The notes below the pieces were generated by a model, which searched no databases, was not told where the DNA came from, and was given only the letters and a program-made list of their open reading frames with translations. A DNA stretch of 64,000 nt from Microvirga lupini (GTDB lineage: Bacteria > Pseudomonadota > Alphaproteobacteria > Rhizobiales > Beijerinckiaceae), in assembly GCF_014191055.1 (NCBI RefSeq), contig NZ_JACHWB010000002.1:1-64000 (forward strand), written 5' to 3'. The translations under genes and the position numbers were made by a program. Positions 55,105 to 63,867 of the stretch are shown in pieces. How positions within the stretch are numbered: the first letter of the stretch is position 1; every line of letters starts with the position of its first letter.

Positions 55105-56070
55105 CTACTTCACCTCGGTCTCGTAGATGTAAAGCGTGGACTTGTCGTCATCGGGCATGAAGTAGCCGCGAATCCCTTCGTCGCTCGCCTCCATCCAGAC
55201 CGGGTTGTGGGTCATGTCCATTCCGGACGCGGTCCAGAGCAGCACCGGTGTCTGAAACAGCGGACGCCCGTCGGCGAGGTTGACAAGGTCGAGCCCGCCG
55301 AGGCGGAACGGCGCGGCGTCGGGCGTGACCCGCATTTCCGTCACGCCAGAGCACAGCATGCGGCTTTTGCCGACGTATTTGCAGTCCTGGTAATCGAGGT
55401 AGTGCGAGGTGTTGAGCGCCCTGAGATTCTCGGGCGTTTCGCTAGCGTTGGTGGGCTTCCCGTCGCCACCGAGCGACCAACGGTAGAAGCGCCGCGAACC
55501 CCAGCTCACCCCGTGCAGGGACTTGTCGTCGGTGTTGTGCACCACGCCGCCGACGTGGTCTGCGAAGCGGAGCATCTCTTCCGCCTTCATGGTCTCCGGG
55601 TCGACGCGGTAGACGATGGAGCGGCTGTTCGGCCGATACTCCGCCACGGGGACCCAGATGTACTTGCCGTCGTAATCGATTCCCCCCGGATGGTAGATCG
55701 TGCCTTCGCCGAGGGTGATGTCGGCGATGAGATTGCCCTTCATGTCGAGCTTGAACAGGTGACCGACGCCGGCACCCGCGTCGCGGTCATAGCCGTCCAC
55801 CGGCTGCGGGAAACGCTTTGTCGGCTGCTGGATCTCGACGGAGGACACGAACAAGGTATCGCCGATCTTCACCATTCCCTGCGGGTGGTGGGTGATGAAG
55901 TTGATCGGCACCGCCGAAACCGGCTTCCACTGAGTGCCGCGCGACAGCTTCGTGACCCGTTCGGCGAGGGCATCGCGATCAGGCTCTGCGGCGTTTGAGA
56001 CTGCGGGCAAGGCCATAAGGGAAAGGGCAGCCACAACAATAGTGAGATGACGTCTCGAAAAGCATTTCAT
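55105..56070 (-). CDS. Secreted DUF6454-like protein
   Basis: 321-residue protein with a signal peptide (MKCFSRRHLTIVVAALSLMA, cleavage after SNAA). The mature part has repeated strand motifs such as THHPQGMVKIGDTLFVSSVE, TIYHPGGIDYDGKYIWVPVA and DKSLHGVSWGSRRFYRWSL, suggesting a beta-propeller-like fold; I recognise it as DUF6454-like. No enzymatic motif identified. GAGGAGCGCG precedes the ATG. Convergent with dodecin. Confidence 0.72.
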   Translation of the reverse strand: MKCFSRRHLTIVVAALSLMALPAVSNAAEPDRDALAERVTKLSRGTQWKPVSAVPINFITHHPQGMVKIGDTLFVSSVEIQQPTKRFPQPVDGYDRDAGAGVGHLFKLDMKGNLIADITLGEGTIYHPGGIDYDGKYIWVPVAEYRPNSRSIVYRVDPETMKAEEMLRFADHVGGVVHNTDDKSLHGVSWGSRRFYRWSLGGDGKPTNASETPENLRALNTSHYLDYQDCKYVGKSRMLCSGVTEMRVTPDAAPFRLGGLDLVNLADGRPLFQTPVLLWTASGMDMTHNPVWMEASDEGIRGYFMPDDDKSTLYIYETEVK

Positions 56071-56178
56071 CGCGCTCCTCCATCGGTGACGATCCGCTTC
56101 TAGCGAGCGGGTGATGTCACTTTAGTGAAGCCAGCAACCATGTCAGCCTTTAGATTCACATCATCACCCTCCCCCGTC

Positions 56179-56201
56179 ATGGCCGGGCTTGTCCCGGCCA
56201 T
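56179..56201. repeat. CTTGT-loop hairpin repeat, copy 2
   Basis: Arms ATGGCCGGG/CCCGGCCAT, loop CTTGT, flanked by CCCGTC on the left and CCCGAT on the right. Lies 17 bases beyond the end of the broken GIY-YIG gene. The 637-base gap between 56,070 and 56,708 contains three copies of this repeat and that gene. Confidence 0.75.
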
Positions 56202-56218
56202 CCCGATTGGAAGAATGA

Positions 56219-56509
56219 TCAGGCGTTCAGCTCCTCATAGAGATCGCGCCATATTGGGTTCATCTCAAGGATCAGGTTAGTCTTCCAGGAACGAGGCCAG
56301 TGCTTGATTGAAGTCTCGCGTTGAATAGCATCTGCAATGCTCGGATAGCTCTCGTAATAGACGAGCCGGTTGATCTTATAGCGCTGCGCATGATCGCTGC
56401 CGCGCCCAGCTTTGTGCTCCCATACGCGTCGCGCCAGATTGTTGGTGACTCCGACATATAGAGCGCCGCCGGGCCGGCTCGCGAGTATGTATACTTAATA
56501 CAGTCTCAT
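56219..56509 (-). pseudogene. GIY-YIG nuclease family gene with a stop at codon 5
   Basis: After ATG AGA CTG TAT the frame reads TAA and then continues for 91 codons as a clear small GIY-YIG protein (UPF0213/YhbQ-like): VYILASRPGGALYVGVTNNL carries the two motif halves, followed by ARRVWEHKAG with the catalytic Arg, and NLILEMNPIWRDLY with the metal Glu. Family members normally begin M-x-x-Y-Y-V-Y-I-L, so TAA replaces a Tyr codon. No other in-frame ATG, GTG or TTG occurs early enough to restore the domain. Either a recent nonsense mutation, a sequencing error or an unusual start. The GIY-YIG domain acts on DNA; cellular role unknown. Bracketed by hairpin repeats. Confidence 0.75.
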
Positions 56510-56562
56510 GACGTGAGGCTGGCTTACTTTCTTGCAAGGAGCAACTGGCTCCCCTCTCCGTC

Positions 56563-56585
56563 ATGGCCGGCCTTGTGCCGGCCAT
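56563..56585. repeat. CTTGT-loop hairpin repeat, copy 3
   Basis: Arms ATGGCCGGC/GCCGGCCAT, loop CTTGT, flanked by CCGTC and CCCGATC. Same orientation as copy 2. Compared with copy 2 one stem pair is swapped (G-C to C-G), keeping the fold. Confidence 0.75.
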
Positions 56586-56621
56586 CCCGATCAGAAAAGC
56601 ACCGCGCCTCACAGAATCGGG

Positions 56622-56644
56622 ATCACCGGCACAAGGCCGGTGAT
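56622..56644. repeat. CTTGT-loop hairpin repeat, copy 4 (inverted)
   Basis: On the minus strand arms ATCACCGGC/GCCGGTGAT around CTTGT, flanked by GACGTC and CCCGATT. Inverted relative to copy 3, 36 bases away, together forming a paired element. Stem pairs differ from copy 3 at two positions on both arms, so pairing is kept. Confidence 0.75.
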
Positions 56645-56707
56645 GACGTCGAGGGGTTATTCCTGAAGAACGGATCGTGTAGCAATCCTTGAGCTATAGG
56701 GAACAGC

Positions 56708-58516
56708 CTACCCCTCCAGCTCCTCCCGCAGCATCTCCAGTTCCAGCCAGCGCTCTTCGGCTGCGTGTAGTTCCGTCTGCAATTGCGTGAGCGCATCCAT
56801 GGCCTTCTGGAAGCGGGCCGGATCGCGGGAATAGAGATCTGCGTCGGCGAGGATTTCCTGCACCTTGGCGATCTTGGCCTCGATCTCGCTCATGCGCTTG
56901 GGCAGGGTCTTGAGATCGTGCTGCTCGTTGAAAGAAAGCTTGCGCTTGTTCGGCGCCGGAGCAGCCGCGGCTGGCTTGTCGGCGCTCCTGGGCCGAACCT
57001 CCTTTTCGACGACTCGCGCCTGCACGCCGTGCCCGCGCTGGGCCACCATGTCGGTGTAGCCACCCGCATATTCGAGCCAGCGCCCCTCGCCTTCCGACAC
57101 GAGAACGGAACTGACCGTGCGGTCGAGGAAGTCGCGGTCGTGGCTCACCAGGATGACCGTGCCGGAATAATCCTGGATCATCTCTTCGAGCAGGTCGAGG
57201 GTCTCGAGATCGAGGTCGTTGGTAGGCTCGTCGAGCACCAGCAGGTTCGAGGGCTGCGCCAGGGCGCGGGCCAGCATGAGGCGGTTGCGCTCGCCGCCCG
57301 AGAGCACGCCCACGGGGGTGCGGGCCTGCTCGGGCGAGAACAGGAAGTCCTTCATGTAGCCGATCACGTGCTTGGTCTGACCGCCGATGGTGACGGTGTC
57401 GCCCCGCCCGCCGGTAAGCGTCTCCGCGACCGTGGCATCGGGGTCGAGGCTCGCCCGGCGCTGGTCGAGGGTGACCATCTGCAGGTTGGAGCCGAGGCGC
57501 ACGCGGCCCGTATCGGGTTCCAGAACACCCGTGAGCATGTTGATGAGCGTGGTCTTGCCGGCGCCGTTCGGCCCGATGATGCCGAGCCGGTCCCCGCGCA
57601 GGACGCGCAAGGACAGGTTCGTCACGATGGGCCGGTCATAGGCCTTCGAGATGCCTTCCGCCTCGACCACGAGGGTGCCGGACTGCTCGGCCTCGGCGAG
57701 GCTCATGGTCACGGTGCCGACGGCGCGGTTGCGGTCGCGGTATTGCTGGCGCATGGCGTGAAGGTTGCCGAGGCGGCGCACGTTGCGCTTGCGCCGGGCG
57801 GTCACGCCGTAGCGCAGCCAGTCGGCCTCTGCCACGAGCTTGCGTCCGAGCTTGTGGTGCTCGGCCTCTTCCTGCTCCAGCACCTGATCGCGCCACTCCT
57901 CGAAATGAGCGAAGCCCCGATCCATGCGGCGGGTGCGGCCCCGGTCGAGCCAGACGGTCGCCTGGGAGAGGCTCTCCAGGAAGCGGCGGTCGTGGCTGAT
58001 GAGCACGAGCGCCGAGCGCAGACCCTTCAGCTCGCCCTCGAGCCATTCGATGACGGGCAGGTCCAGGTGGTTGGTGGGCTCGTCGAGGAGCAGGATGTCC
58101 GGTTCGGGCGCCAGCACATGGGCCAGTGCCGCCCGGCGGGCCTCGCCGCCGGAGAGGTCAGCCGGTTTTTCCTCACCAGTCAGCCCCAGCTGCTCCAGCA
58201 GGTAGCGCGCCCGGTAGGGCTCGTCGCCAGGTCCCAGACCCGCTTCCACATAGGCAAGCGTGGTGGGATAGGCGGAGAGGTCCGGCTCCTGGGCGAGGTA
58301 ACGCACGGTGGCTCCCGGCTGCACGAACCGCTTGCCGCGGTCGGCCTCCATGAGCCCTGCGGCGATCTTCAACAGGGTGGATTTGCCCGAGCCGTTGCGG
58401 CCCACGAGACAGGCCCGCTCGCCCGGGGCAACGGACAGGTCCGCGCTCTCGATCAGGGGCGTGCCGCCGAACGTGAGAGCAATGTCCTGGAGGGTCAGAA
58501 GAGGAGGAAGCGCCAT
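56708..58516 (-). CDS. uup: ABC-F family ATP-binding protein, Uup-like
   Basis: 602-residue protein with two ABC domains and no membrane part. Domain 1: GRNGSGKST, LSGGEARRAALAHVL, ILLLDEPTNHLDL. Linker rich in basic and Glu residues. Domain 2: GPNGAGKTTLINML, LSGGERNRLMLARAL, LLVLDEPTNDLDLETL. C-terminal coiled coil (about residues 530-600, LPKRMSEIEAKIAKVQEILA) is the DNA-binding-type tail of Uup. E. coli Uup acts in ribosome biogenesis and branched-DNA handling. GGAG is 6-8 bases before the ATG at 58,516. Confidence 0.88.
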   Translation of the reverse strand: MALPPLLTLQDIALTFGGTPLIESADLSVAPGERACLVGRNGSGKSTLLKIAAGLMEADRGKRFVQPGATVRYLAQEPDLSAYPTTLAYVEAGLGPGDEPYRARYLLEQLGLTGEEKPADLSGGEARRAALAHVLAPEPDILLLDEPTNHLDLPVIEWLEGELKGLRSALVLISHDRRFLESLSQATVWLDRGRTRRMDRGFAHFEEWRDQVLEQEEAEHHKLGRKLVAEADWLRYGVTARRKRNVRRLGNLHAMRQQYRDRNRAVGTVTMSLAEAEQSGTLVVEAEGISKAYDRPIVTNLSLRVLRGDRLGIIGPNGAGKTTLINMLTGVLEPDTGRVRLGSNLQMVTLDQRRASLDPDATVAETLTGGRGDTVTIGGQTKHVIGYMKDFLFSPEQARTPVGVLSGGERNRLMLARALAQPSNLLVLDEPTNDLDLETLDLLEEMIQDYSGTVILVSHDRDFLDRTVSSVLVSEGEGRWLEYAGGYTDMVAQRGHGVQARVVEKEVRPRSADKPAAAAPAPNKRKLSFNEQHDLKTLPKRMSEIEAKIAKVQEILADADLYSRDPARFQKAMDALTQLQTELHAAEERWLELEMLREELEG

Positions 58517-58628
58517 TCCTGCTCCCCTGACACCTCTTCGTCGCAGATGCAAGGCCGCTCAGGAATGGTACGGGGTGGACGCTCTCCCGTCTTTGTGCTC
58601 CCCTGCTGAGGTTAAGCTGAGCGTTTGC

Positions 58629-60692
58629 ATGACACTGACGAAGCGTCTGCTCCTTCTGGCGTTGATTTCGGTTCTGCCGGCCATCGTCATTTGGACTTAC
58701 ACTGAAGTCTCCCTGCGCCGGGCCCGGGAAGCGGAGGTGAATGACCTCGCCATCCGACAGGCTCAGCTGGTGGGTGCGGAAATCGAAAGGATCCTCGACG
58801 GCGTCCAGGGCCTTCTGCTTGCCATCGATGAAACGCAGTCCATCCGCAACTTCGACACCCCCGTCTGCAGCCCCTACCTGAAGGCCATTCAGGAGAAGGT
58901 ACCCTATATCCTGTCCTTCGTTGCTATGGACATCAGCGGGCACATCCGCTGCCGACCGACCGGCACCGTCGATACCCAGCACTATTTTGCAGACAGGCCT
59001 TATTTCCATAACGCTTTGGGCCAAAAGGGATTTGTCGTCGGCGAATTTACTCCGGCCTTCACGGAAGGCGGGTTGGGACCGCATCCGGTTCTGCCTCTCG
59101 CCCTGCCGATCTGGAACGACAGAGGCGATGTGGTCGGCGTGCTTGCCGCAGCCCTCGATCTGAGATGGCTCAGCCAGAAGCTGAAGCAGCGCACCGTGCC
59201 GGAGAACGGATCGGTGACCGTCGCCGACCGGAACGGCATCGTGCTCGTGCAGGAACCCCAGCCCGAGCGCTTCCTGGGCAAGCTGCTGCCGCAGGAATTT
59301 CTGGCTCAGTCGAGAGCGAAAGAAATCAGAACCGCGCCAAGCACCCTCCCCGATGGGGCGAGACGCGTTCTCGCTCATGTGCCGAAGCAGCCCCCGCCGA
59401 GGGATATCTACGTCAATGTCGGGTTGTCGACAAAAGCCGCCTTCGCGTCCATCAACCAGGCTGCCCGCCGGGGTTTCATGCTGATCACGGCGGCGCTCAT
59501 CCTGGCCTTGTCCCTGTCGGCACTTCTCAGCCGCGCCTTCATCACCAAACCCTTCGAGATGGTGACGGACGGCATCCAGGCCTGGCGGCGAGGCGATTAT
59601 GGAGCCCGGATCGCGCTGCCGAGAAAGTCGGGTGAGTTCAGCATCCTGGCCAAGGCCTTCAACGACCTCATGGACGATGTCGCCGAGCGCCAGCAGGCCC
59701 TTCAGGTGAGCGAGGAGCGGGCCCGCCTCGCCTTGGAGGCCGGGCATATGGGAACCTGGTGGTACGACCCTGACAAGAATGTCGGCGGGTTGTCCAGTCA
59801 GGCCGCGTCCATGATCGGGATTGCCCAAAACACGACGACGATGAACCCCAAGACCTGGCGGGATCTCCTGCATCCCGACGACACGGAGCGTGTGATCGAG
59901 AAGTGGCGGAATGCCATTCAGAACCGTGGCGACTACGAGGACGAGTATCGGATCCGCAACAAGAACGGGACCATCCGCTGGATCAACTCCAAAGGTCGCG
60001 TGTTCCGCGACATTCAGAAGAGACCCGTCTACTTCGTCGGCATTTTACAGGACATCACCGAACAGAAACACGCGGAGGAGCAGCAGCGCTTCTTCCTGAA
60101 CGAGTTGAACCACCGGGTGAAGAATACCTTGGCCACCGTGCAGTCCATCGCGTCCCAGACCCTGCGCACGACGGAGACGCCGGGGCAGTTCAGGGAAGCC
60201 TTCGAAGGGCGCCTTCTGGCGTTGTCGAAAACTCACAACCTCCTGACGCGGCAATCCTGGCGCGAGGCGGAGCTGCGCGACGTGGCCGAGCAGGAACTGG
60301 CTCCCTACCGCAAGACCGGTGACGAGCGGGTCTTGCTGAACGGGCCCGATGTGAAGCTGCCGGCGCGCTACGCCATCAATCTCGGTCTCGTCCTGCACGA
60401 GCTGGTGACGAACGCCGCCAAATACGGCGCGCTCTCGACCAATGCGGGCCATCTTGAGGTGACATGGTCGGTGATCGAGGGCGAGGATCGTCCGACGCAG
60501 CTTCGCATCCACTGGACCGAGAGCGGTGGGCCGCCCGTCGCGCCGCCCAAGCGCCAGGGCTTCGGCTCGCGCCTCATCCGCCGCAGCATCGAGGGCGAAC
60601 TGGGCGGCTACATGGTGCTGAACTTCGGGGAGAGCGGCGTCGCCTACGACATTTCCGTTCCGCTGACCCCGGCGACTAGCGCAGCAGCATAG
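58629..60692 (+). CDS. Membrane sensor histidine kinase, HWE/HisKA_2 type
   Basis: 687-residue kinase. Membrane segment at residues 7-27, a periplasmic CACHE-like sensor (about 35-280, with YFADRPYFHNALGQKGFVVG), second membrane segment (ITAALILALSLSALLS), HAMP region, a PAS domain (about 365-475, ending FVGILQDITEQKHAEE) and the kinase core. The phospho-acceptor lies in FFLNELNHRVKNTLATVQSI, typical of the HWE/HisKA_2 group common in Rhizobiales, and the ATP lid region has LGLVLHELVTNAAKYGALS. No response regulator adjacent. Start at 58,629; the frame is open further upstream into the uup region without support. Overlaps the 3' end of the convergent aldehyde dehydrogenase by 17 bases. Confidence 0.87.
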   Translation: MTLTKRLLLLALISVLPAIVIWTYTEVSLRRAREAEVNDLAIRQAQLVGAEIERILDGVQGLLLAIDETQSIRNFDTPVCSPYLKAIQEKVPYILSFVAMDISGHIRCRPTGTVDTQHYFADRPYFHNALGQKGFVVGEFTPAFTEGGLGPHPVLPLALPIWNDRGDVVGVLAAALDLRWLSQKLKQRTVPENGSVTVADRNGIVLVQEPQPERFLGKLLPQEFLAQSRAKEIRTAPSTLPDGARRVLAHVPKQPPPRDIYVNVGLSTKAAFASINQAARRGFMLITAALILALSLSALLSRAFITKPFEMVTDGIQAWRRGDYGARIALPRKSGEFSILAKAFNDLMDDVAERQQALQVSEERARLALEAGHMGTWWYDPDKNVGGLSSQAASMIGIAQNTTTMNPKTWRDLLHPDDTERVIEKWRNAIQNRGDYEDEYRIRNKNGTIRWINSKGRVFRDIQKRPVYFVGILQDITEQKHAEEQQRFFLNELNHRVKNTLATVQSIASQTLRTTETPGQFREAFEGRLLALSKTHNLLTRQSWREAELRDVAEQELAPYRKTGDERVLLNGPDVKLPARYAINLGLVLHELVTNAAKYGALSTNAGHLEVTWSVIEGEDRPTQLRIHWTESGGPPVAPPKRQGFGSRLIRRSIEGELGGYMVLNFGESGVAYDISVPLTPATSAAA

Positions 60693-62103
60693 ACAGCAGG
60701 CGGTTCATACGGCTGCCATAGGGCGCCTTCGTCATGCCGGCCCCGTTGAAGCGCGCCTGACGGAACACCGAACGGGCATGGCTGAAGGTCCGAAAACCCG
60801 CCTCACCGTGATAGGCTCCCGTGCCGCTCGGCCCCACGCCGCCGAAGGGCAGCTCCTCCTGCACGCAATGCAGCAGCGTGTCGTTGATCGCGACGCCGCC
60901 GGATCGTGTCTGCGCGAGAACGCGTTCGGTGAGAGGCTTGTCGTGGCTGAACAGATAGAGCGCCAAGGGATGCGGACGCGCGCCGATGAAGCGGCAGGCG
61001 TCCTCCACATCGAAATAAGCCACCACCGGAAGGATGGGGCCGAAGATCTCCTCCTGCATCATCTGCGCGTTGTCGGGCACATCGGTCAGCACGACGGGCG
61101 CGAGCTTCCGATGCGCCGCGTTGAGCACCTCGCCGCCCGGATTGATCTCCTGCACCTGTGCGCCACGCTCCCGCGCATCGGCGATCAGGTCATGAAGGCG
61201 CGCATGATGCCGTTCGCTGATGATTGCGGTATAATCAGGATTGGCCGCAAGGGTCGGATACAGCGTCGAGACCGCATTTTGATAGGATGCGACGAAGGCT
61301 TCCTGCTTGTCGCGCGGCACCAGCACGTAATCGGGCGCGATGCAGGTCTGGCCGGCATTGAACAGCTTGCCGACGGCGATCCGCTCTGCCGCTTTCTCAA
61401 TTGGATAATCCGCTGCGATCAGCGCGGGCGATTTCCCTCCCAGCTCCAGCGTCACCGGCACGAGATTCTCGGCTGCCGCCTGCATGACCTGGCGCCCGAC
61501 CGAAGTGGAGCCGGTGAAGAGCAGGTGGTCGAACGGGAGATGCGTGAACGCCCGCGCCACATCGGGCCCGCCCTGCACCACGGCCACCTCCGCCGGATCG
61601 AAGACCTGCGCGATCACATCCTCCATGAGCGCGGAGGTGCGTGGCGTGATCTCGGAGGGTTTGATCATGACCCGGTTGCCCGCCGCCAGCGCTCCCGCCA
61701 GCGGCGAGAGCGCGAGCTGGACCGGATAGTTCCACGGGCTCACGATGCCGACCACGCCGAGCGGCTGGTAGATTATTCGCCCCGAGCCGGGCTGGAACAT
61801 CCACTGGATCGGACGACGCCGCGGCTTCATCCAACGGCGGAATTTTTTGCGCGCATGGCGAAGGCTTGCGATCACTGGATAGAGATCGGCGAGCTTCGTC
61901 TCATGCGGCGAGCGATGTCCGTAATCCTTCGCAATGGCCTTCGTGAAGCCTTCGGCATGGCGCACCAACGCCTCGGCGAGCGTCGCGAGACCTTCGTCAC
62001 GCCGTTCGGGAGACAGAGCGCCCTGCTCCGTCCAGGCACGCTGCTGGACGTTGAAGCAGGCCTGCAGCCGGTCTCTGGCCAGATGGGGAACGGCGTCGTG
62101 CAC
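60676..62103 (-). CDS. Coniferyl-aldehyde-type aldehyde dehydrogenase
   Basis: 475-residue NAD(P)-dependent aldehyde dehydrogenase. Catalytic Cys in FNAGQTCIAPDYVLVP, catalytic Glu in VTLELGGKSPALIAADY, cofactor-binding LFTGSTSVGRQVMQ and SPWNYPVQLALSPLAGALAA. The short form with a hydrophobic C-terminal end (NRLLSMLLR) is like the CalB/YwdH membrane-associated group. GTG start at 62,103, with GAGGAG about 10 bases upstream, gives the family length; the frame is open further up to 62,322. Confidence 0.87.
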   Translation of the reverse strand: MHDAVPHLARDRLQACFNVQQRAWTEQGALSPERRDEGLATLAEALVRHAEGFTKAIAKDYGHRSPHETKLADLYPVIASLRHARKKFRRWMKPRRRPIQWMFQPGSGRIIYQPLGVVGIVSPWNYPVQLALSPLAGALAAGNRVMIKPSEITPRTSALMEDVIAQVFDPAEVAVVQGGPDVARAFTHLPFDHLLFTGSTSVGRQVMQAAAENLVPVTLELGGKSPALIAADYPIEKAAERIAVGKLFNAGQTCIAPDYVLVPRDKQEAFVASYQNAVSTLYPTLAANPDYTAIISERHHARLHDLIADARERGAQVQEINPGGEVLNAAHRKLAPVVLTDVPDNAQMMQEEIFGPILPVVAYFDVEDACRFIGARPHPLALYLFSHDKPLTERVLAQTRSGGVAINDTLLHCVQEELPFGGVGPSGTGAYHGEAGFRTFSHARSVFRQARFNGAGMTKAPYGSRMNRLLSMLLR

Positions 62104-62240
62104 GGGTCGGGGGCTCCTCTGGATTCCAGGCCATGATATGGCGGAGGAAACATCATTCTCAACACGGCAGCGCTCGGGATGGATTGACGGGGCGTGAGAG
62201 ATCGCAAGGATAACCCTTTGACCCCTCCCGCAGGAGAACC

Positions 62241-63854
62241 ATGGTGAGCAGCCCCTCCCCCGTGCTGTCGATCGAGAACCTCTCCATCGGGTTGCCAGCC
62301 CTGGCCGATCGCCGGCATGCAATCCGGGACCTGTCGCTCTCCATCAATCCGGGCGAGACCCTCTGCGTGGTGGGCGAATCCGGCTCCGGAAAGTCCATGA
62401 CCGCCATGGCGACCATCGGGCTGCTGCCGGGCGGCGTAAAGGTTTTGTCAGGGTCGATCAGGCTCGGCGGGCGCGATCTACTCGGTCTCGACGAGGCCGG
62501 CTGGTGCGATGTCCGGGGCCGCGAGGTCGGCACGGTGTTTCAGGAGCCGATGACCTCGCTCAACCCGGTGATGCGGGTGGCGGACCAGATCGCCGAGACC
62601 TTCCGGGCCCATGGTCTGCTCACGCCCGCCGAGCGCGAAGAACGCGTGCTCGACCTCCTGAGCGAAGTGCACCTGCCGCACCCGGAGCTGATCGCCAAAG
62701 CCTATCCGCACGAGCTCTCCGGCGGTCAGCGCCAGCGGGTGATGATCGCCATGGCGCTGGCCCTCGAGCCGAAGCTCCTCATCGCCGACGAGCCGACCAC
62801 CGCCCTCGACGTGACCACCCAGGCCCAGGTGCTCAAGCTCATCGACAACCTGCGCCGCAAGCACGGCACGGCGGTGCTGTTCATCACCCACGATTTCGGC
62901 GTGGTGGCCGAGATCGCCGACCGGGTCGCCGTGCTCCAGCAGGGCGAACTCGTCGAGGAGGGACCTGTCGAAGAGGTGCTCACCCGCCCGAAGCACGCCT
63001 ATACCAAGCGCCTCCTGGCAGCGGTGCCCTCGCTGACGCTCCCTGCCCCCAAACCGCTGGCTGGCGAACCCATCGCCCTGAAGGTTCACGACCTCACCAA
63101 AACCTATGGCGGCCGCGGCTTCTTCCGCAAAAGCCGCGAGGTCCAGGCGGCCGACGCGGTGAGCTTCGACATCCGTCGCGGCGAGACGCTCGGGCTCGTC
63201 GGCGAATCCGGCTCCGGCAAGTCGACGGTCGGGCGCTGCGTGCTGCGGCTGATCGAGCCGGACGGCGGCGCCATCACCATTGGCGATCTTCCCTTCGGCA
63301 CCCTGTCCCAGCGCGACCTGCGGCCCCACCGGCGCAAGATCCAGATGGTGTTTCAGGATCCCTTCGCCTCCCTCAATCCGCGCCGCACGGTGGGCCGCAT
63401 CATCGCCGAGGGGCCGGTCACGCAGGGGACGGATCCGGCCAAGGCTCTCGACGATGCGCGCCTCCTGCTGGAGAAGGTCGGGCTGCCAGTACAGGCCATC
63501 GAGCGCTATCCTCACGAATTCTCCGGCGGCCAGCGCCAGCGCATCGGCATCGCCCGCGCGCTCGCCATGAGGCCGGACGTGCTGGTGGCCGATGAGGCCG
63601 TGTCGGCCCTCGATGTTTCGGTTCAGGCCGAGATTCTGAAGCTTTTGAAAGGCCTGCAGGCCGAGTTCGGCCTTGCCATTCTGTTCATCACCCACGACTT
63701 ACGGGTCGCCGCCCAGATCTGCGACCGCGTGGCAGTCATGCAAAAAGGTCGGATTGTGGAAATGGCCGAAACCGCGCAACTCTTTGCGCATCCGCGGGAT
63801 GCCTATACCCGCCAGCTCCTGGCCGCCGTGCCGGGCATGCATACAATGACTTAG
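62241..63854 (+). CDS. Dipeptide/oligopeptide-type ABC transporter double ATPase
   Basis: 537-residue protein with two fused ATPase domains (DppD-like and DppF-like), the layout of YejF and GsiA. Domain 1: [51 protein letters not shown]. Domain 2: [49 protein letters not shown], where the second Walker B has Glu-Ala instead of Glu-Pro. Each ends with the C-terminal oligopeptide tail ([28 protein letters not shown]). No permease or binding protein lies beside it. GGAG 7 bases upstream. Confidence 0.88.
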   Translation: MVSSPSPVLSIENLSIGLPALADRRHAIRDLSLSINPGETLCVVGESGSGKSMTAMATIGLLPGGVKVLSGSIRLGGRDLLGLDEAGWCDVRGREVGTVFQEPMTSLNPVMRVADQIAETFRAHGLLTPAEREERVLDLLSEVHLPHPELIAKAYPHELSGGQRQRVMIAMALALEPKLLIADEPTTALDVTTQAQVLKLIDNLRRKHGTAVLFITHDFGVVAEIADRVAVLQQGELVEEGPVEEVLTRPKHAYTKRLLAAVPSLTLPAPKPLAGEPIALKVHDLTKTYGGRGFFRKSREVQAADAVSFDIRRGETLGLVGESGSGKSTVGRCVLRLIEPDGGAITIGDLPFGTLSQRDLRPHRRKIQMVFQDPFASLNPRRTVGRIIAEGPVTQGTDPAKALDDARLLLEKVGLPVQAIERYPHEFSGGQRQRIGIARALAMRPDVLVADEAVSALDVSVQAEILKLLKGLQAEFGLAILFITHDLRVAAQICDRVAVMQKGRIVEMAETAQLFAHPRDAYTRQLLAAVPGMHTMT

Positions 63855-63867
63855 GGAGAAAACACCC

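Noticed and set aside
56160-56660. Possible CRISPR array from repeated hairpins
   Set aside because: Only three copies, irregular spacing, mixed orientation and no cas genes; these are REP-like palindromes.
56783-58609. 608-codon open frame antisense to uup
   Set aside because: Same reason: shadow of a conserved ABC-F gene.
62504-63595. 363-codon frame overlapping the double-ATPase gene on the same strand
   Set aside because: Alternate frame of a gene with all ABC motifs intact; the peptide is Arg/Pro/Gly-rich noise.
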